A DNA stretch of 64,000 nucleotides from Chitinophagales bacterium (GTDB taxonomy: Bacteria > Bacteroidota > Bacteroidia > Chitinophagales > CAIODY01). The notes below the pieces were generated by a model. That model was given only the letters and a program-made list of their open reading frames with translations. It did no database searches and was not told the DNA's origin. The position numbers and the translations under genes were made by a program. Of the stretch, positions 50,764-61,168 are shown piece by piece. The DNA lies in contig CANGEV010000008.1 in assembly GCA_947452995.1 (NCBI GenBank), positions 1 through 64,000 on the forward strand. Direction: 5' to 3'. The first letter of the stretch is position 1. Every line of letters begins with the position of its first letter.

Positions 50764-52680
50764 ATGTATCGCCACTTGCAGCATTTTATAGAGGTATTGG
50801 AAAAACACAATGAATTGATTCGTGTGAAGACGTATGTGAATCCTTACTTAGAGATTTCTGAAATTACGGATCGTTTATCGAAGTCGGAAAATATGAACAA
50901 GGCGATTTTGTTTGAAAATACGGGATATGATTTTCCTGTATTAATTAATTCAATGGGTTCTTATAAGCGTATTTGTTTGGCATTAGGTGTTGAAGAGTTA
51001 GATGAAGTCAAGGCAGATATGGAAGATCTTTTCAAGCAGCTCACGAAGCCGCAAGAGAGTCTTTTAGATAAATTAAAATTGTTACCACAGTTAGGTAAAA
51101 TCTCTTCTTGGATGCCAAAGGTGGTGAGTGGAAAAGGTGCTTGTCAGGAGGTTGTGATGTCTGATCCTGATATCACAAAACTGCCTGTTTTAACGTGTTG
51201 GCCAGAAGATGGAGGTCCGTTTATCACTTTGCCGGTTATTCATACAAAAGATCCGCTCACTGGCATTCGCAATGTTGGAATGTATCGCATGCAAATCTTC
51301 GACAAAACATTAACTGGTATGCATTGGCATAAACATAAAGTTTCTGCTCGGCATTATGAAGAGTATAAAAAGCTTGGAAAAAAGATGCCAGTGGCCGTTG
51401 TTTTAGGAGGTGATCCGGTCTACACTTATTCTGCTACGGCGCCTTTACCTGATAATGTCGACGAACATATGTTGGCAGGATTTCTACGTAAGAAAAAAGT
51501 AGAATTGGTTAAGTGTATTTCTCAACCTGAATTGGAAGTACCTGCAGATGCTGATTTTGTGATAGAAGGATATGTCGATCCGCAAGAGGATTGGATTTGG
51601 GAAGGGCCGTTTGGTGATCATACAGGTTATTATTCATTGGCTGATTGGTATCCACGCTTCCATGTCACAGCAATAACACATCGCAAGAATGCAGTATTCC
51701 CCGCTACTATCGTTGGTATTCCACCACAAGAAGATGCATGGATAGGGAAAGCGACAGAACGTATTTTTCTTGCTCCAATAAAAATGACGATGATTCCAGA
51801 AATCGTTGACATGGAATTGCCTGTTGAAGGTGTGTTTCATAATTTAACGATTGTTAAAATACAAAAGTCATATCCTGGTCAAGCGCAAAAAGTAATGAAT
51901 GCCATGTGGGGAGCTGGTCAAATGATGTTCAATAAAATTTTGGTAGTAGTAGATGGAGAGGTTGATATTCATAATTACGAAGCTGTCGCAAAATACGTAA
52001 GTGAAAATTGTAATCCTGCTACCGATATCTATTTCTCGCAAGGCCCAATGGATGTATTGGATCACAGCTGTAGCAAAACAGGCTTCGGTGGTAAATTGTG
52101 TGTCGATGGAACGAAGAAGCTGCCTGAAGAAATTATGTTTGAGGAAATGCCAATAAAAGGACAGCCTATTGATGCAGATCTTCTTAAGTCTAAATATGAT
52201 TTTATTCAAGACCTTCGCGTTAATTTAACTGCCAAAGGAATTGCTACGCTGTTTGTAACCGTACAAAAAAAGCAGAAAGGTGATGTAAAGAAATGGGCTA
52301 ATCTTTTGTCTGAAGAATCACTACTTAGCGATATTAAAACGATTCTATTTATCGATGCTGCAGTTGATTTGCAACATACTGCAGATGTGTTGTGGCGTGC
52401 ATGTAATAATGCAGATGCAAGAAGAGATATTTGGACCTATCAACCGACAGATAAGCGCGCCAAAATGATTGTAGATGGCACTACCAAGACGGCTAATCTA
52501 GATGCTTTTACACGTGATTGGCCAAACATCCTAACGCATACCAAAGAGACGATTGCGTTAGTTGATGGTCGTTGGAATGAATATGGCTTGGGTACTTTTA
52601 TTGAATCACCGTCTTTGCGCTATCAAGCACAAACGTATGGCAGAGGCGCGGTGATCACAGCGTCTGAATTAGAAAAATAA
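50764..52680 (+). CDS. UbiD-family (prenylated-FMN) decarboxylase
   Basis: 638 aa from ATG 50764, longer than the roughly 490-aa E. coli UbiD but usual for Bacteroidota members. Recognisable: the start MYRHLQHFIEVLEKHNELIRVKTYVNPYLEISEI; FENTGYDFPVLINSMGSYKR; the flavin/metal region LGGDPVYTYSATAPLP; EGPFGDHTGYYS; GPMDVLDHSCSKTGFGGKLCVDGT. It reversibly decarboxylates an aromatic or unsaturated acid; the menaquinone branch is a guess. ubiX, which makes the cofactor, is not in the window. Confidence 0.9.
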   Translation: MYRHLQHFIEVLEKHNELIRVKTYVNPYLEISEITDRLSKSENMNKAILFENTGYDFPVLINSMGSYKRICLALGVEELDEVKADMEDLFKQLTKPQESLLDKLKLLPQLGKISSWMPKVVSGKGACQEVVMSDPDITKLPVLTCWPEDGGPFITLPVIHTKDPLTGIRNVGMYRMQIFDKTLTGMHWHKHKVSARHYEEYKKLGKKMPVAVVLGGDPVYTYSATAPLPDNVDEHMLAGFLRKKKVELVKCISQPELEVPADADFVIEGYVDPQEDWIWEGPFGDHTGYYSLADWYPRFHVTAITHRKNAVFPATIVGIPPQEDAWIGKATERIFLAPIKMTMIPEIVDMELPVEGVFHNLTIVKIQKSYPGQAQKVMNAMWGAGQMMFNKILVVVDGEVDIHNYEAVAKYVSENCNPATDIYFSQGPMDVLDHSCSKTGFGGKLCVDGTKKLPEEIMFEEMPIKGQPIDADLLKSKYDFIQDLRVNLTAKGIATLFVTVQKKQKGDVKKWANLLSEESLLSDIKTILFIDAAVDLQHTADVLWRACNNADARRDIWTYQPTDKRAKMIVDGTTKTANLDAFTRDWPNILTHTKETIALVDGRWNEYGLGTFIESPSLRYQAQTYGRGAVITASELEK

Positions 52681-52691
52681 TTCGAAGGGAT

Positions 52692-54161
52692 TTAACGGCT
52701 ATAATTAGGGGCTTCTTTGGTGATGACGATGTCATGCGCATGACTTTCTCTGATGCCGGCATTTGTTATTTTAACAAATTGTGCATTCTGCAAAGTGCGT
52801 ATATCTTTAGCTCCACAATAGCCCATACCTGCGCGAAGCCCACCAATGAATTGGGTCATTACTTCCTGTAACGTACCTTTATATGGGACACGACCAACGA
52901 TACCTTCTGGTACCAACTTCTTTACATCATCTTCTACATCTTGGAAGTAACGATCCTTGCTGCCATCTTGCATCGCTTCAACAGAACCCATGCCACGATA
53001 AGATTTGAATTTACGTCCTTCGTAAATAATGGTCTCTCCTGGTGATTCTTCTGTTCCTGCGAAAATACTACCCGCCATAACAATATCAGCACCCGCAACA
53101 AGTGCTTTAACTACATCACCCGTATAACGGATACCACCGTCCGCAATGATTCCAACTTTTGTTCCTTTCAAGGCCGCTTTTACGTCCATAATGGCGTGTA
53201 ATTGCGGGACACCTGCTCCGGCAACAATACGTGTTGTACAGATACTGCCAGGGCCAATTCCTACTTTCACTGCATCTGCTCCAGCAGCCGCTAATGCTTT
53301 AGCTGCGGCGCCTGTAGCAATATTACCCGCTATTAAATTAAGCTTCGGATATTTTTTGCGAACAGTTTTTACCATTTCTATAACACCCTTGCTATGTCCA
53401 TGCGCAGTATCAATCGTAATAGCATCCACACCTACATTCACCAAAGCTTCTACTCGCTCTAAGGTATCTTTGGTGATTCCAACTGCAGCTCCCACCATCA
53501 ATCGACCGTGCTGATCTTTAGATGCGTTCGGATGTGAAGTTAATTTTTGAATATCGCGATAGGTGATTAATCCAACTAATTTCCCCGCCTTATTTACTAC
53601 AGGCAATTTTTCAACCTTATATTGACGGAGAATTTTTTCTGCGTTTTGAAGTGTAGTTCCTTCCGGAGCTGTAACTAAACGACCTGTCGTCATTACCTCC
53701 TTTACTTTCTTCGAAAAAGTGCGCTCAAAACGTAAGTCACGATTGGTAATTATACCAACCAATTTCCCTTTTTCATCCACCACAGGAATACCGCCGATGC
53801 GGTTATCTTTCATCAATTTTAAAGCTTGTGCTATTGTGGCATCCGGACTTAAAGTCACTGGATCGAGGATCATTCCGCTTTCTGCACGCTTTACCTTTCT
53901 AACTTCTTCTGCTTGAGCTGTTATGCTCATGTTTTTATGTAAAATCCCCATACCGCCGATCTGTGCAATAGCAATTGCCATCGTAGAATCCGTTACCGTA
54001 TCCATCGCTGCTGAAATAACAGGGACATTTAACGAAATGCGAGTAGTAAGATTCGAGCGAGTATTAACCTCTCTAGGTAAAACGTCTGAATAAGCCGGAA
54101 CGAGAAGTACATCATCGAAGGTTAGACCTTCACCAATGAATTTAGAATTTTGTTTAGCCAT
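52692..54161 (-). CDS. guaB: IMP dehydrogenase
   Basis: 489 aa from ATG 54161; the track's TTG 54167 falls in the -7 box. NAD-dependent oxidation of IMP to XMP, the committed step to GMP. Layout: barrel start [18 protein letters not shown]; a tandem CBS pair (about 95-215: [16 protein letters not shown]...[17 protein letters not shown]); barrel continued with the catalytic loop [17 protein letters not shown] (Cys); [15 protein letters not shown]; flap [11 protein letters not shown]. Complete. It is convergent with the ubiD-family gene, their stops about 10 nt apart. Confidence 0.97.
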   Translation of the reverse strand: MAKQNSKFIGEGLTFDDVLLVPAYSDVLPREVNTRSNLTTRISLNVPVISAAMDTVTDSTMAIAIAQIGGMGILHKNMSITAQAEEVRKVKRAESGMILDPVTLSPDATIAQALKLMKDNRIGGIPVVDEKGKLVGIITNRDLRFERTFSKKVKEVMTTGRLVTAPEGTTLQNAEKILRQYKVEKLPVVNKAGKLVGLITYRDIQKLTSHPNASKDQHGRLMVGAAVGITKDTLERVEALVNVGVDAITIDTAHGHSKGVIEMVKTVRKKYPKLNLIAGNIATGAAAKALAAAGADAVKVGIGPGSICTTRIVAGAGVPQLHAIMDVKAALKGTKVGIIADGGIRYTGDVVKALVAGADIVMAGSIFAGTEESPGETIIYEGRKFKSYRGMGSVEAMQDGSKDRYFQDVEDDVKKLVPEGIVGRVPYKGTLQEVMTQFIGGLRAGMGYCGAKDIRTLQNAQFVKITNAGIRESHAHDIVITKEAPNYSR

Positions 54162-54164
54162 ATG

Positions 54165-54172
54165 CAAAGGTA
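54165..54172 (-). promoter_or_regulatory. -7 box TACCTTTG of guaB
   Basis: Minus-strand TACCTTTG ends only 3 nt before the guaB ATG, so guaB is probably translated from a leaderless message. Confidence 0.65.
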
Positions 54173-54232
54173 AGGCAAAATTTTTAAAATTGGCACCACT
54201 TTTATATCCTTCCTTTGTTTTAGCTTTACCAG

Positions 54233-56464
54233 ATGAAGCGATTTATTGTTTTTAGCCTCCTTTTATTTATCTCTTTTTACATAGCTAACGCACAAACTGC
54301 TTTGCAATTAAAAGTGTATAGCTTCCCTAAAAGCTTTCCTGAAAAGTATGCCTTCGACCCAAAGCATGCCTATGAAGAAATGCTTAAACAAAAGCGTCCG
54401 AATGGGTACAAACGCAGTGTTTATGAACGATATGCTGAAGCTATGAGTTATCAAAAAACGGATGCATTTACAGAAGGTGACATGTATTTGAATTGGACCG
54501 AAATGGAAACGTATTTGAATGACATTGTGCACCGCCTTGCGAAATCAAATTCGGCCTATGCTAATATGACGGCTTACGTAAAGCGCAGTCCAGATATGAA
54601 TGCATTTTGTATTCATGACGGAAGTTTTTTTATAAATATTGGGCTTCTTGCAGAAGTGAAAAACGAAGCAGCATTGGCGAATGTATTGGGCCATGAAATG
54701 TCGCATTATTTAATGCACCATCTTGAGCAGTCTTATTTAGAAATGGCTAAAGTGAATACCAAACGTAAGCGGAATTCAAATAGAGATGAAGTACTCGCCA
54801 ACCTACACCAAAATCGTGGTCGCGAAATGCAAGCCGATAGTCTTGGTGCTTTTCTTGCAGCTACTGCTGGCTACAGCATAAAGGAAGGACTCGGAAATTT
54901 CTATATGCTTTTACAAATGGAGGAGAAGGAGTTGAGTAGAGCTCAAAATACTGACAGAAAATTACATATTGATGATGAGGATGGTGTGAGCATTGATAAA
55001 GACGAAAAAGGAGACAAAGTAATTTCTAGTCACCCAGATTTAAAACGTCGCATTCGTAATTATAAAAAATTAGCAAAAAGATATAAATCAAACCAAGAAC
55101 TAGGGGAGGATGCAAACTTTCTAAATATGCAGAAAATGGCTCGACTTGAAGTGCTGAATTTATTGAAAGAGCAACAAGATTATCGTGCATGTGTTGAAAG
55201 AGCTATGACCTACTATCTCTTTGACCCGAATAATGACGCCTATGTTTATTATATTTTGGAAGGTATAAGAAGAGAACTTTTTTTACATCCCAAAGAGCTT
55301 GATCACCCATTTATTACAGATAATTATGATGAGAATTATTATCCGTTGAAACAAAAGGGGATATTAGCTAATTTAAGAATATTAGTACCAGATACTACAA
55401 ACTGGAAAAATATTGTAGCATCAGAATTGTTAATAGCCGATACACTAAAACGATATCCTTTTGTAACTTGGAAAGGTGCATTTGCTTATTTTTCGAAGGT
55501 GGCTAAAAAGCGCGGTATAGGAGAGTGTTATTTAACAATGGCTTTGTTTGAATCCGATTTAGATAAGCGAGCTTCATTACTAGACAGATACCTTGCGCAA
55601 GACAAGATTCTTTATCGGGAGTATGCCAAAAGTTTGCAGCAAAACCGCTTGACAGAATCTATAAAGGGGAATACGAAAGAACTAATTTTAGCTAACGAAG
55701 TAGCCTTTGTGGAAGATCATAGTTATGGTTATCATTATCGTAGGCTTACTTCGCAAGCGAATTCGAAAGGGATTATTAGAACCATTGAACGATTGGTTAA
55801 AAAGGAATTTCCTAACAAAGAGCTCATCGTTTATAATGATTTGGAAAAGGATAATTTTTCGAAGGCAATGCGATATAAGCAAGTAATGCTTGCGGCTTAT
55901 GCTTGGAGTCAGGCGAAAGGTCAAGTGGAGGAGGAAGTAGAGGAAAGTGCTAACGAAGATGCAATAAAACTTATGCAAGATGCAGACCCAGCGAATAGCA
56001 AACGGAAGGTTCAAACTTCAGAAGATTTCTATTCACCTTTTGCAAATAGAAAGTCAAAAAATAATGTAACCATCGAATCAGATCAAGCTAATTTATTTAT
56101 GCTGAATCCGGAAATTTGGAAAGTTTTTAATAGCGAAAAATTGTATGCGTTAGAATTACTTAATGTTGTTTCTTTCACGGACAAGACCCAAGTTTTTGGT
56201 TCCCATATGGGGTGGGCGTATTTATGCTTACCGTATATTCCATATATACTTTTGCAAGACTTGTACCTTCGTGTCGCATTTGGCTCAAATAAGTATTCGT
56301 ATCAAGTAAAGTATTACAGTTTTTCTCCAACAGATAAAAAGTATACGAATTGGTACGTTGCAGAAACGGTGCATTATAAAATGTATAAGCCTTATTTATT
56401 GTCTACCACTTATGATGTATTACATTCTCGAAAAATCAACAACAATACGGATGAAAAGGAATAA
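54233..56464 (+). CDS. M48-family zinc metalloprotease, exported
   Basis: 743 aa. Signal peptide [19 protein letters not shown]. The M48 domain (about 90-290) carries [13 protein letters not shown] (HExxH) and the third ligand Glu in [12 protein letters not shown], both intact. The long C-terminal part (about 300-743) is helical, TPR-like early on ([25 protein letters not shown]) and unassigned later. Likely a periplasmic quality-control protease similar in idea to BepA (inference). The following gene overlaps its end by 14 nt. Confidence 0.87.
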   Translation: MKRFIVFSLLLFISFYIANAQTALQLKVYSFPKSFPEKYAFDPKHAYEEMLKQKRPNGYKRSVYERYAEAMSYQKTDAFTEGDMYLNWTEMETYLNDIVHRLAKSNSAYANMTAYVKRSPDMNAFCIHDGSFFINIGLLAEVKNEAALANVLGHEMSHYLMHHLEQSYLEMAKVNTKRKRNSNRDEVLANLHQNRGREMQADSLGAFLAATAGYSIKEGLGNFYMLLQMEEKELSRAQNTDRKLHIDDEDGVSIDKDEKGDKVISSHPDLKRRIRNYKKLAKRYKSNQELGEDANFLNMQKMARLEVLNLLKEQQDYRACVERAMTYYLFDPNNDAYVYYILEGIRRELFLHPKELDHPFITDNYDENYYPLKQKGILANLRILVPDTTNWKNIVASELLIADTLKRYPFVTWKGAFAYFSKVAKKRGIGECYLTMALFESDLDKRASLLDRYLAQDKILYREYAKSLQQNRLTESIKGNTKELILANEVAFVEDHSYGYHYRRLTSQANSKGIIRTIERLVKKEFPNKELIVYNDLEKDNFSKAMRYKQVMLAAYAWSQAKGQVEEEVEESANEDAIKLMQDADPANSKRKVQTSEDFYSPFANRKSKNNVTIESDQANLFMLNPEIWKVFNSEKLYALELLNVVSFTDKTQVFGSHMGWAYLCLPYIPYILLQDLYLRVAFGSNKYSYQVKYYSFSPTDKKYTNWYVAETVHYKMYKPYLLSTTYDVLHSRKINNNTDEKE

Positions 56465-57257
56465 TAATATTGCGCGATTTGTTTTAGTTTTCTTATCATT
56501 CTTTCTTGCGGAGACGTCTTATGCAAAAGGTTTTCTAGGCAAGCGAAATTTATTTGACTACGATGTAATAGGTATGCCAATGTCGAATACACATAGCTTT
56601 GCATACACTAGAATAAAAAGCAATCATTTTGCCGTGCGTTTTGGGTATAGTCGAAGTAATTTTATAATCGGTGGCTTCCGAAATAATCAAGTGTTTGAGG
56701 CAGATTTACAAAACTATTTAGTGCCGGGTAATTATTACGGACCTATTGGCTTAAGCGCTACATCGAATCCGACTTTTAAAGCCAGTACGTATTCATTAGG
56801 TTTTCTTTTCAGTAGTTCTTATGCCAATTTAGATTTACCTGTTGGGTATTTTGCCGCATACACGCTGTTTGCAACCAAAGGAAGTTCTTCTTTACATTTG
56901 GTGGTGCCTGCAGAATATTGGCAATTTATAGCGGTAGGCCATGAGAAGGATATTATTGGGGATTATTCCTTCACATCTATTGGGAGTTCATTTGATATCG
57001 GAAAAACCTATTATTTGCATCCTGGTTTTACATTAAGTATCGGGGCTCAAATGGGCGCTTATTTAAGGTTTAGTAAAGAGCAATTTAACGAGTCGTTAAG
57101 TTTTTATAATGTCGGTTCATCACCTTTAACGCAACTTTTTTCAAGCTATCCGTATACCTTACCCAAACAAGTGCCTTATTCCCTTAATTTACTTGATGAA
57201 AATCCAGGAATTGGCTTTAGTTTAATGCCTTTTTTACGTTTTGGGTATCTTTTTTAA
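56451..57257 (+). CDS. Putative outer-membrane beta-barrel protein
   Basis: 268 aa from ATG 56451, which overlaps the protease gene by 14 nt; the track's 56358 start lies inside that gene. Signal peptide ARFVLVFLSFFLAETSYAKG. Alternating aromatic and small residues (HFAVRFGYSRSNFIIGGF, FTLSIGAQMGAYLRF) and a C-terminus ending in LRFGYLF, with terminal Phe, fit a small barrel of eight to twelve strands. Function unknown; translational coupling suggests it works with the M48 protein. Confidence 0.7.
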   Translation: MKRNNNIARFVLVFLSFFLAETSYAKGFLGKRNLFDYDVIGMPMSNTHSFAYTRIKSNHFAVRFGYSRSNFIIGGFRNNQVFEADLQNYLVPGNYYGPIGLSATSNPTFKASTYSLGFLFSSSYANLDLPVGYFAAYTLFATKGSSSLHLVVPAEYWQFIAVGHEKDIIGDYSFTSIGSSFDIGKTYYLHPGFTLSIGAQMGAYLRFSKEQFNESLSFYNVGSSPLTQLFSSYPYTLPKQVPYSLNLLDENPGIGFSLMPFLRFGYLF

Positions 57258-57308
57258 AGGAAATCCCTTCAGAATTTAAACGAAGTATTAAATTTTGCTT
57301 AATTGTGG

Positions 57309-57339
57309 TTGGTATTCTCAATTTTAAGGGGTATTTTTA
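57309..57339 (+). promoter_or_regulatory. Promoter of the Asp-box repeat gene
   Basis: TTG (57309-57311), 20 nt, TATTTTTA (57332-57339): one base from the Bacteroidota consensus. ATG follows 21 nt later. Confidence 0.6.
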
Positions 57340-57360
57340 GGCCTCTAAATTTTCTGTGTT

Positions 57361-60117
57361 ATGAAAAAAATAATTTTACCTTTTGGTCTAGCAATTGCTT
57401 TATTGGGAGGATTGTTTGCGTTCTCATTCCGTGAAGAGTGGGAGAGTGAAAACGAAGAAAATGAAACAGCAGAACAAGCAACGTATGCAGGTATACAACG
57501 TTTCTGGGGTATGATGCGGAATAACGTGAATACTGGTAAATTCGAAGAAAGCGATTACTATAACGCTGTTGCGCAATACAATGGAATGGGTATTGCTAAG
57601 TCATTAGGATTAAGCTGGACATCTTTGGGGCCTGACAATATCGGAGGTCGTGTTCGTTCCATTTTAATTGATAAGAAAAATCCTAACCACATGTTAGCAG
57701 GTGGTGTTTCGGGTGGATTATGGGTGAGTATGGATGCGGGTAAAACATGGAATAAGCATTCTCAAGCGGATTCTATGCAAAATATCTGTGTTACCTCACT
57801 TTGTCAAACAAAAGATGGCGACATCTATATGGGTACAGGAGAATTAGTTGGTAGCTCTGAAGTTTCTGTAGGAAATGGTGGATCTATCGGTAATATTGGA
57901 TTTCCTGGGTACGGTGTTTATAAGTCAAGCGACAATGGTGCGCATTTTACGCATTTAACCGCAACTACACCTACATCAGGCGCTCAATGGAAATATATTG
58001 ATGCCATTGCAGCTGATAACGTTGATAACAACTTAATTTATGTTGCTACACATTTGGGCTTGTATAAATCTACTGATGGTGGTGTTACCTTTGCTAAGCC
58101 GACAGGTGTGGCTGGTTCATCATGGTGTACAGACGTTAAAACAAATTCAAACGGTGATGTTATCTGTTTCTTAGGAAGCACATCCTCTACGGCAGGCAAG
58201 AACGCATTAGTTTCGAAAGATCACGGTGCAACGTTTAATGCTAAAGCAATCACAACTGGTGCTGGTTTTAATCGTATCAAGTTTGCATATGCGCCATCTG
58301 ATCCAAATTATGTTTATTGTGGTGGAGCAAATAGTTCTGCTACTTCAACTGCTGGGGTATTCAAATCCACTGATGGTGGCGAAACTTGGACTCAAATTGG
58401 TCCTGGCGGTGCAAGTACATTCAACCCATATAACCAGGCTTATTACTCGATGAGTATCGCAGTAAATCCTGCAAATAAAAATCGTATTTATACTGGTGGT
58501 CTAGATTTGTACATGTACGATCAAAATGGATGGGTGAAGTCATCCCTTTGGTATGCTTGGGAAGCGAGTCCTGTTTATGTTCACGCTGATCATCACGTTA
58601 TTACCTTCCATCCAACCAATGCTGATATTTTCTATTGTGGAACCGATGGTGGCGTATCCGAATGCGATAACGCTCGTGCCGGTGTATTAAGTTTCCATAC
58701 ACGTAATAAAGGATTAGGAGTTACACAGCTTTATGGCTTGGGTGCAGGTGTAAGCGGTGATGTTTTAGGTGGAGCACAAGACAATGGTTCGATGTACAAT
58801 AACTATAGTGGAATATATTCTACTTACTACAGTAAGGTGAAGGGTGGTGATGGCTTCCAAGCTGCTATTTCTCACGTGAACCCGAGCGCATTGTTTGCTA
58901 CAACTTATGGTGATGCTAACGGAACAGCTCCTTTGGCACGTTCACTAAATGGTGGTAATAGCTTCACAGGTATTTTAGATGTGCATATCGATGCAAATGA
59001 TGGGTCTACAGGTGGACCAGATGATCATCCTGATGAAGGAGGTTATTTCGTTACACGGATCTACCTATGGGAGAAGTTAGCAAACTTCACTTCTGTTGAT
59101 GATTCTTTGAACAACAGTCGATTGTATATGCCTACACAGAAAGGTGTTTGGGTTGCAGTTAACGCATTGACTACTTCACCAACTTGGTATAAGGTTTCAG
59201 CAGGCAATACGGTGCAGGGAGCTTTGTCATTGAAAGCAACAGAGGATGGTAATACCTTGTTTGTTGGTACGGAAGGTGGAGATGTCTATCGTATCGATAG
59301 CTTGAATGCAACTTACCCAGTTAACTATTCTGGCAATTTTACTGCAACTGCTGAAGGTCGTCAAATAAAAACAACTAAAATTTACAGTTTAGGCCGCGCA
59401 ATCACTGGTATCGCTATTGATCCTACCAATTCTGATAATATCTTGATTTCATCTGCAATGTATGGAGCATCATCATATGTAGCACGTATAACAAATGCCA
59501 CGACATCAACTTCGACAGCAAGTACGTCTTCTTCATCTGCTCAAGGTAATTTGCCAATAATGCCTTGCTATGACATTGCTATCAATCCTACCAACGCTTC
59601 GCAAGCAATTGTCGCTACAGAATTAGGAGTATTCTCTTGCGCTAATATTTGGACAGGAACACCTGTTTGGGCGAATGAAAACAATCATTTACCGAATGTG
59701 CCTGTAATGCAATTACAGTTCTCTCAAAATAAAAAAGGTGAATGGTGGTTGTTCGCTGCTACGCATGGACGTGGCGCATTCTATACACGTAGCCTTTGCG
59801 GTACTTGTGACTCGATTGCTTTAAACAATGTCAATCTTGCAACTAATGCATTAAATGCCTCTGAAAATAGTTTAAGTATTTACCCTAACCCGGCAAACGA
59901 TCAAGTTGCCTTGAATATAACTGCCGCTAAATCGGATGCCAATGCAAGTGTTCGTGTTTATTCAATGAATGGAACATTGGAATACCAAGTACAAAACCCA
60001 ATTAGTGCAGGTAGTAACAATATTAATTTAAATATCGCTGGATTTGCAACTGGAATTCATTTAGTGCAAGTTCAGATCAATGGTCATACTATTGTTAAAA
60101 AGTTAATTAAGCAATAA
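57361..60117 (+). CDS. Secreted BNR/Asp-box beta-propeller protein with T9SS type A tail
   Basis: 918 aa. N-terminal hydrophobic export segment (ILPFGLAIALLGGLFAFSF). Repeated Asp-box motifs of sortilin/sialidase-like propellers: SMDAGKTWNK, SSDNGAHFTH, STDGGVTFAK, SKDHGATFNA, STDGGETWTQ and weaker later ones, spanning about 100-700, probably two propellers. No sialidase Arg triad was identified, so binding rather than hydrolysis is more likely. The last roughly 80 residues (SLSIYPNPANDQVALNI...HLVQVQINGHTIVKKLIKQ) are a type A sorting domain. Predicted cell-surface protein. Confidence 0.9.
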   Translation: MKKIILPFGLAIALLGGLFAFSFREEWESENEENETAEQATYAGIQRFWGMMRNNVNTGKFEESDYYNAVAQYNGMGIAKSLGLSWTSLGPDNIGGRVRSILIDKKNPNHMLAGGVSGGLWVSMDAGKTWNKHSQADSMQNICVTSLCQTKDGDIYMGTGELVGSSEVSVGNGGSIGNIGFPGYGVYKSSDNGAHFTHLTATTPTSGAQWKYIDAIAADNVDNNLIYVATHLGLYKSTDGGVTFAKPTGVAGSSWCTDVKTNSNGDVICFLGSTSSTAGKNALVSKDHGATFNAKAITTGAGFNRIKFAYAPSDPNYVYCGGANSSATSTAGVFKSTDGGETWTQIGPGGASTFNPYNQAYYSMSIAVNPANKNRIYTGGLDLYMYDQNGWVKSSLWYAWEASPVYVHADHHVITFHPTNADIFYCGTDGGVSECDNARAGVLSFHTRNKGLGVTQLYGLGAGVSGDVLGGAQDNGSMYNNYSGIYSTYYSKVKGGDGFQAAISHVNPSALFATTYGDANGTAPLARSLNGGNSFTGILDVHIDANDGSTGGPDDHPDEGGYFVTRIYLWEKLANFTSVDDSLNNSRLYMPTQKGVWVAVNALTTSPTWYKVSAGNTVQGALSLKATEDGNTLFVGTEGGDVYRIDSLNATYPVNYSGNFTATAEGRQIKTTKIYSLGRAITGIAIDPTNSDNILISSAMYGASSYVARITNATTSTSTASTSSSSAQGNLPIMPCYDIAINPTNASQAIVATELGVFSCANIWTGTPVWANENNHLPNVPVMQLQFSQNKKGEWWLFAATHGRGAFYTRSLCGTCDSIALNNVNLATNALNASENSLSIYPNPANDQVALNITAAKSDANASVRVYSMNGTLEYQVQNPISAGSNNINLNIAGFATGIHLVQVQINGHTIVKKLIKQ

Positions 60118-60140
60118 TTAGCTGATATATAATTTTTTGT

Positions 60141-60178
60141 AAAACGCCCTGATGCAGAACACTTCAGGGCGTTTTTTT
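60141..60178 (+). terminator. Terminator of the Asp-box repeat gene
   Basis: AAAACGCCCTGA / TCAGGGCGTTTT stem with an 11-nt loop and a T-run. Confidence 0.9.
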
Positions 60179-60232
60179 ATTCCAATTTTTCCGCGCTTTT
60201 TTATAACTTCGCTTTATATTATTCGGTTGAAA

Positions 60233-61168
60233 ATGGTTAAAATTCTAATAACAGGAGGAGCAGGTTTTGTGCCTAGCTCATTAGCGGATCGCTTATTACT
60301 CGACCCGAATAATTTTGTGGTTGCTGTTGATAATTTTCACACAGGTAGCAAAGATAATTTGCCTCATCCGCTTCCTGATAATTATCGTTTCTACGAATGC
60401 GATGTAAATGATTTTGCTAGCATTGGCGCAATTATGAATGAGCATCATTTCGATTATGTGTTTCATTATGCTGCTGTCGTGGGCGTCTTACGTACACTCG
60501 ACAACCCAGTGAGTGTTTTAAATGATATTGAGGGAATTAAAAATGTGCTTACATTATCAAAAGATACAGGTGTAAAGCGTGTATTTTATTCTTCTTCTAG
60601 CGAAGTCTATGGTGAGCCAGTTCATTTACCCCAAAACGAATTGACAACACCGCTTAATTCTCGTTTGCCTTACGCAATTGTAAAGAATGTTGGAGAAGCA
60701 TTTTGTCGCTCCTATTCTCAGGAATTTGGTCTCGACTATACTATATTTAGATTTTTTAATACATATGGACCAAAGCAGAGTGTCGACTTTGTAATGAGTA
60801 AGTTCATTCGCCAAGCATTAAATAACGAAGCAATCACGATTTATGGAGACGGGTCGCAAACAAGAACCTTCTGCTACATCGATGATAATTTAGATGCATG
60901 TATTAATGCGTTTAAGGAAAATAAGGTGGTGAATGATGTAGTGAATATTGGCAATGATGAAATAACTGAAATTGTTGATTTGGCCAAAGTGATTATTCGT
61001 CTTACTAATTCAAAGTCTGAGATTATTCATTTGCCACCGCTTAGGGATGGTGATATGACACGTCGTCAGCCTGATATAACTAAGATGAAAGAATTACTAA
61101 ATCGTCCTTTAACCTCTTTAGAGGATGGAATTATGAATGTGTTGAAATTAGGAAATTTTAATTTATGA
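60233..61168 (+). CDS. NAD-dependent sugar-nucleotide epimerase/dehydratase (extended SDR)
   Basis: 311 aa from ATG 60233; the track's 60152 start runs through the preceding terminator. Rossmann start MVKILITGGAGFVPSSLADRL: the first two glycines of TGxxGxxG are kept but the third is Pro. Catalytic YSSSSEVYGE (Ser) and PYAIVKNVGE (YxxxK) are intact, as are FRFFNTYGPKQ and IYGDGSQTRTFCYIDD. It is closest to UDP-glucose/UDP-glucuronate 4-epimerase-like enzymes; substrate not determinable. It overlaps the next gene by 4 nt (ATGA). Confidence 0.9.
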   Translation: MVKILITGGAGFVPSSLADRLLLDPNNFVVAVDNFHTGSKDNLPHPLPDNYRFYECDVNDFASIGAIMNEHHFDYVFHYAAVVGVLRTLDNPVSVLNDIEGIKNVLTLSKDTGVKRVFYSSSSEVYGEPVHLPQNELTTPLNSRLPYAIVKNVGEAFCRSYSQEFGLDYTIFRFFNTYGPKQSVDFVMSKFIRQALNNEAITIYGDGSQTRTFCYIDDNLDACINAFKENKVVNDVVNIGNDEITEIVDLAKVIIRLTNSKSEIIHLPPLRDGDMTRRQPDITKMKELLNRPLTSLEDGIMNVLKLGNFNL

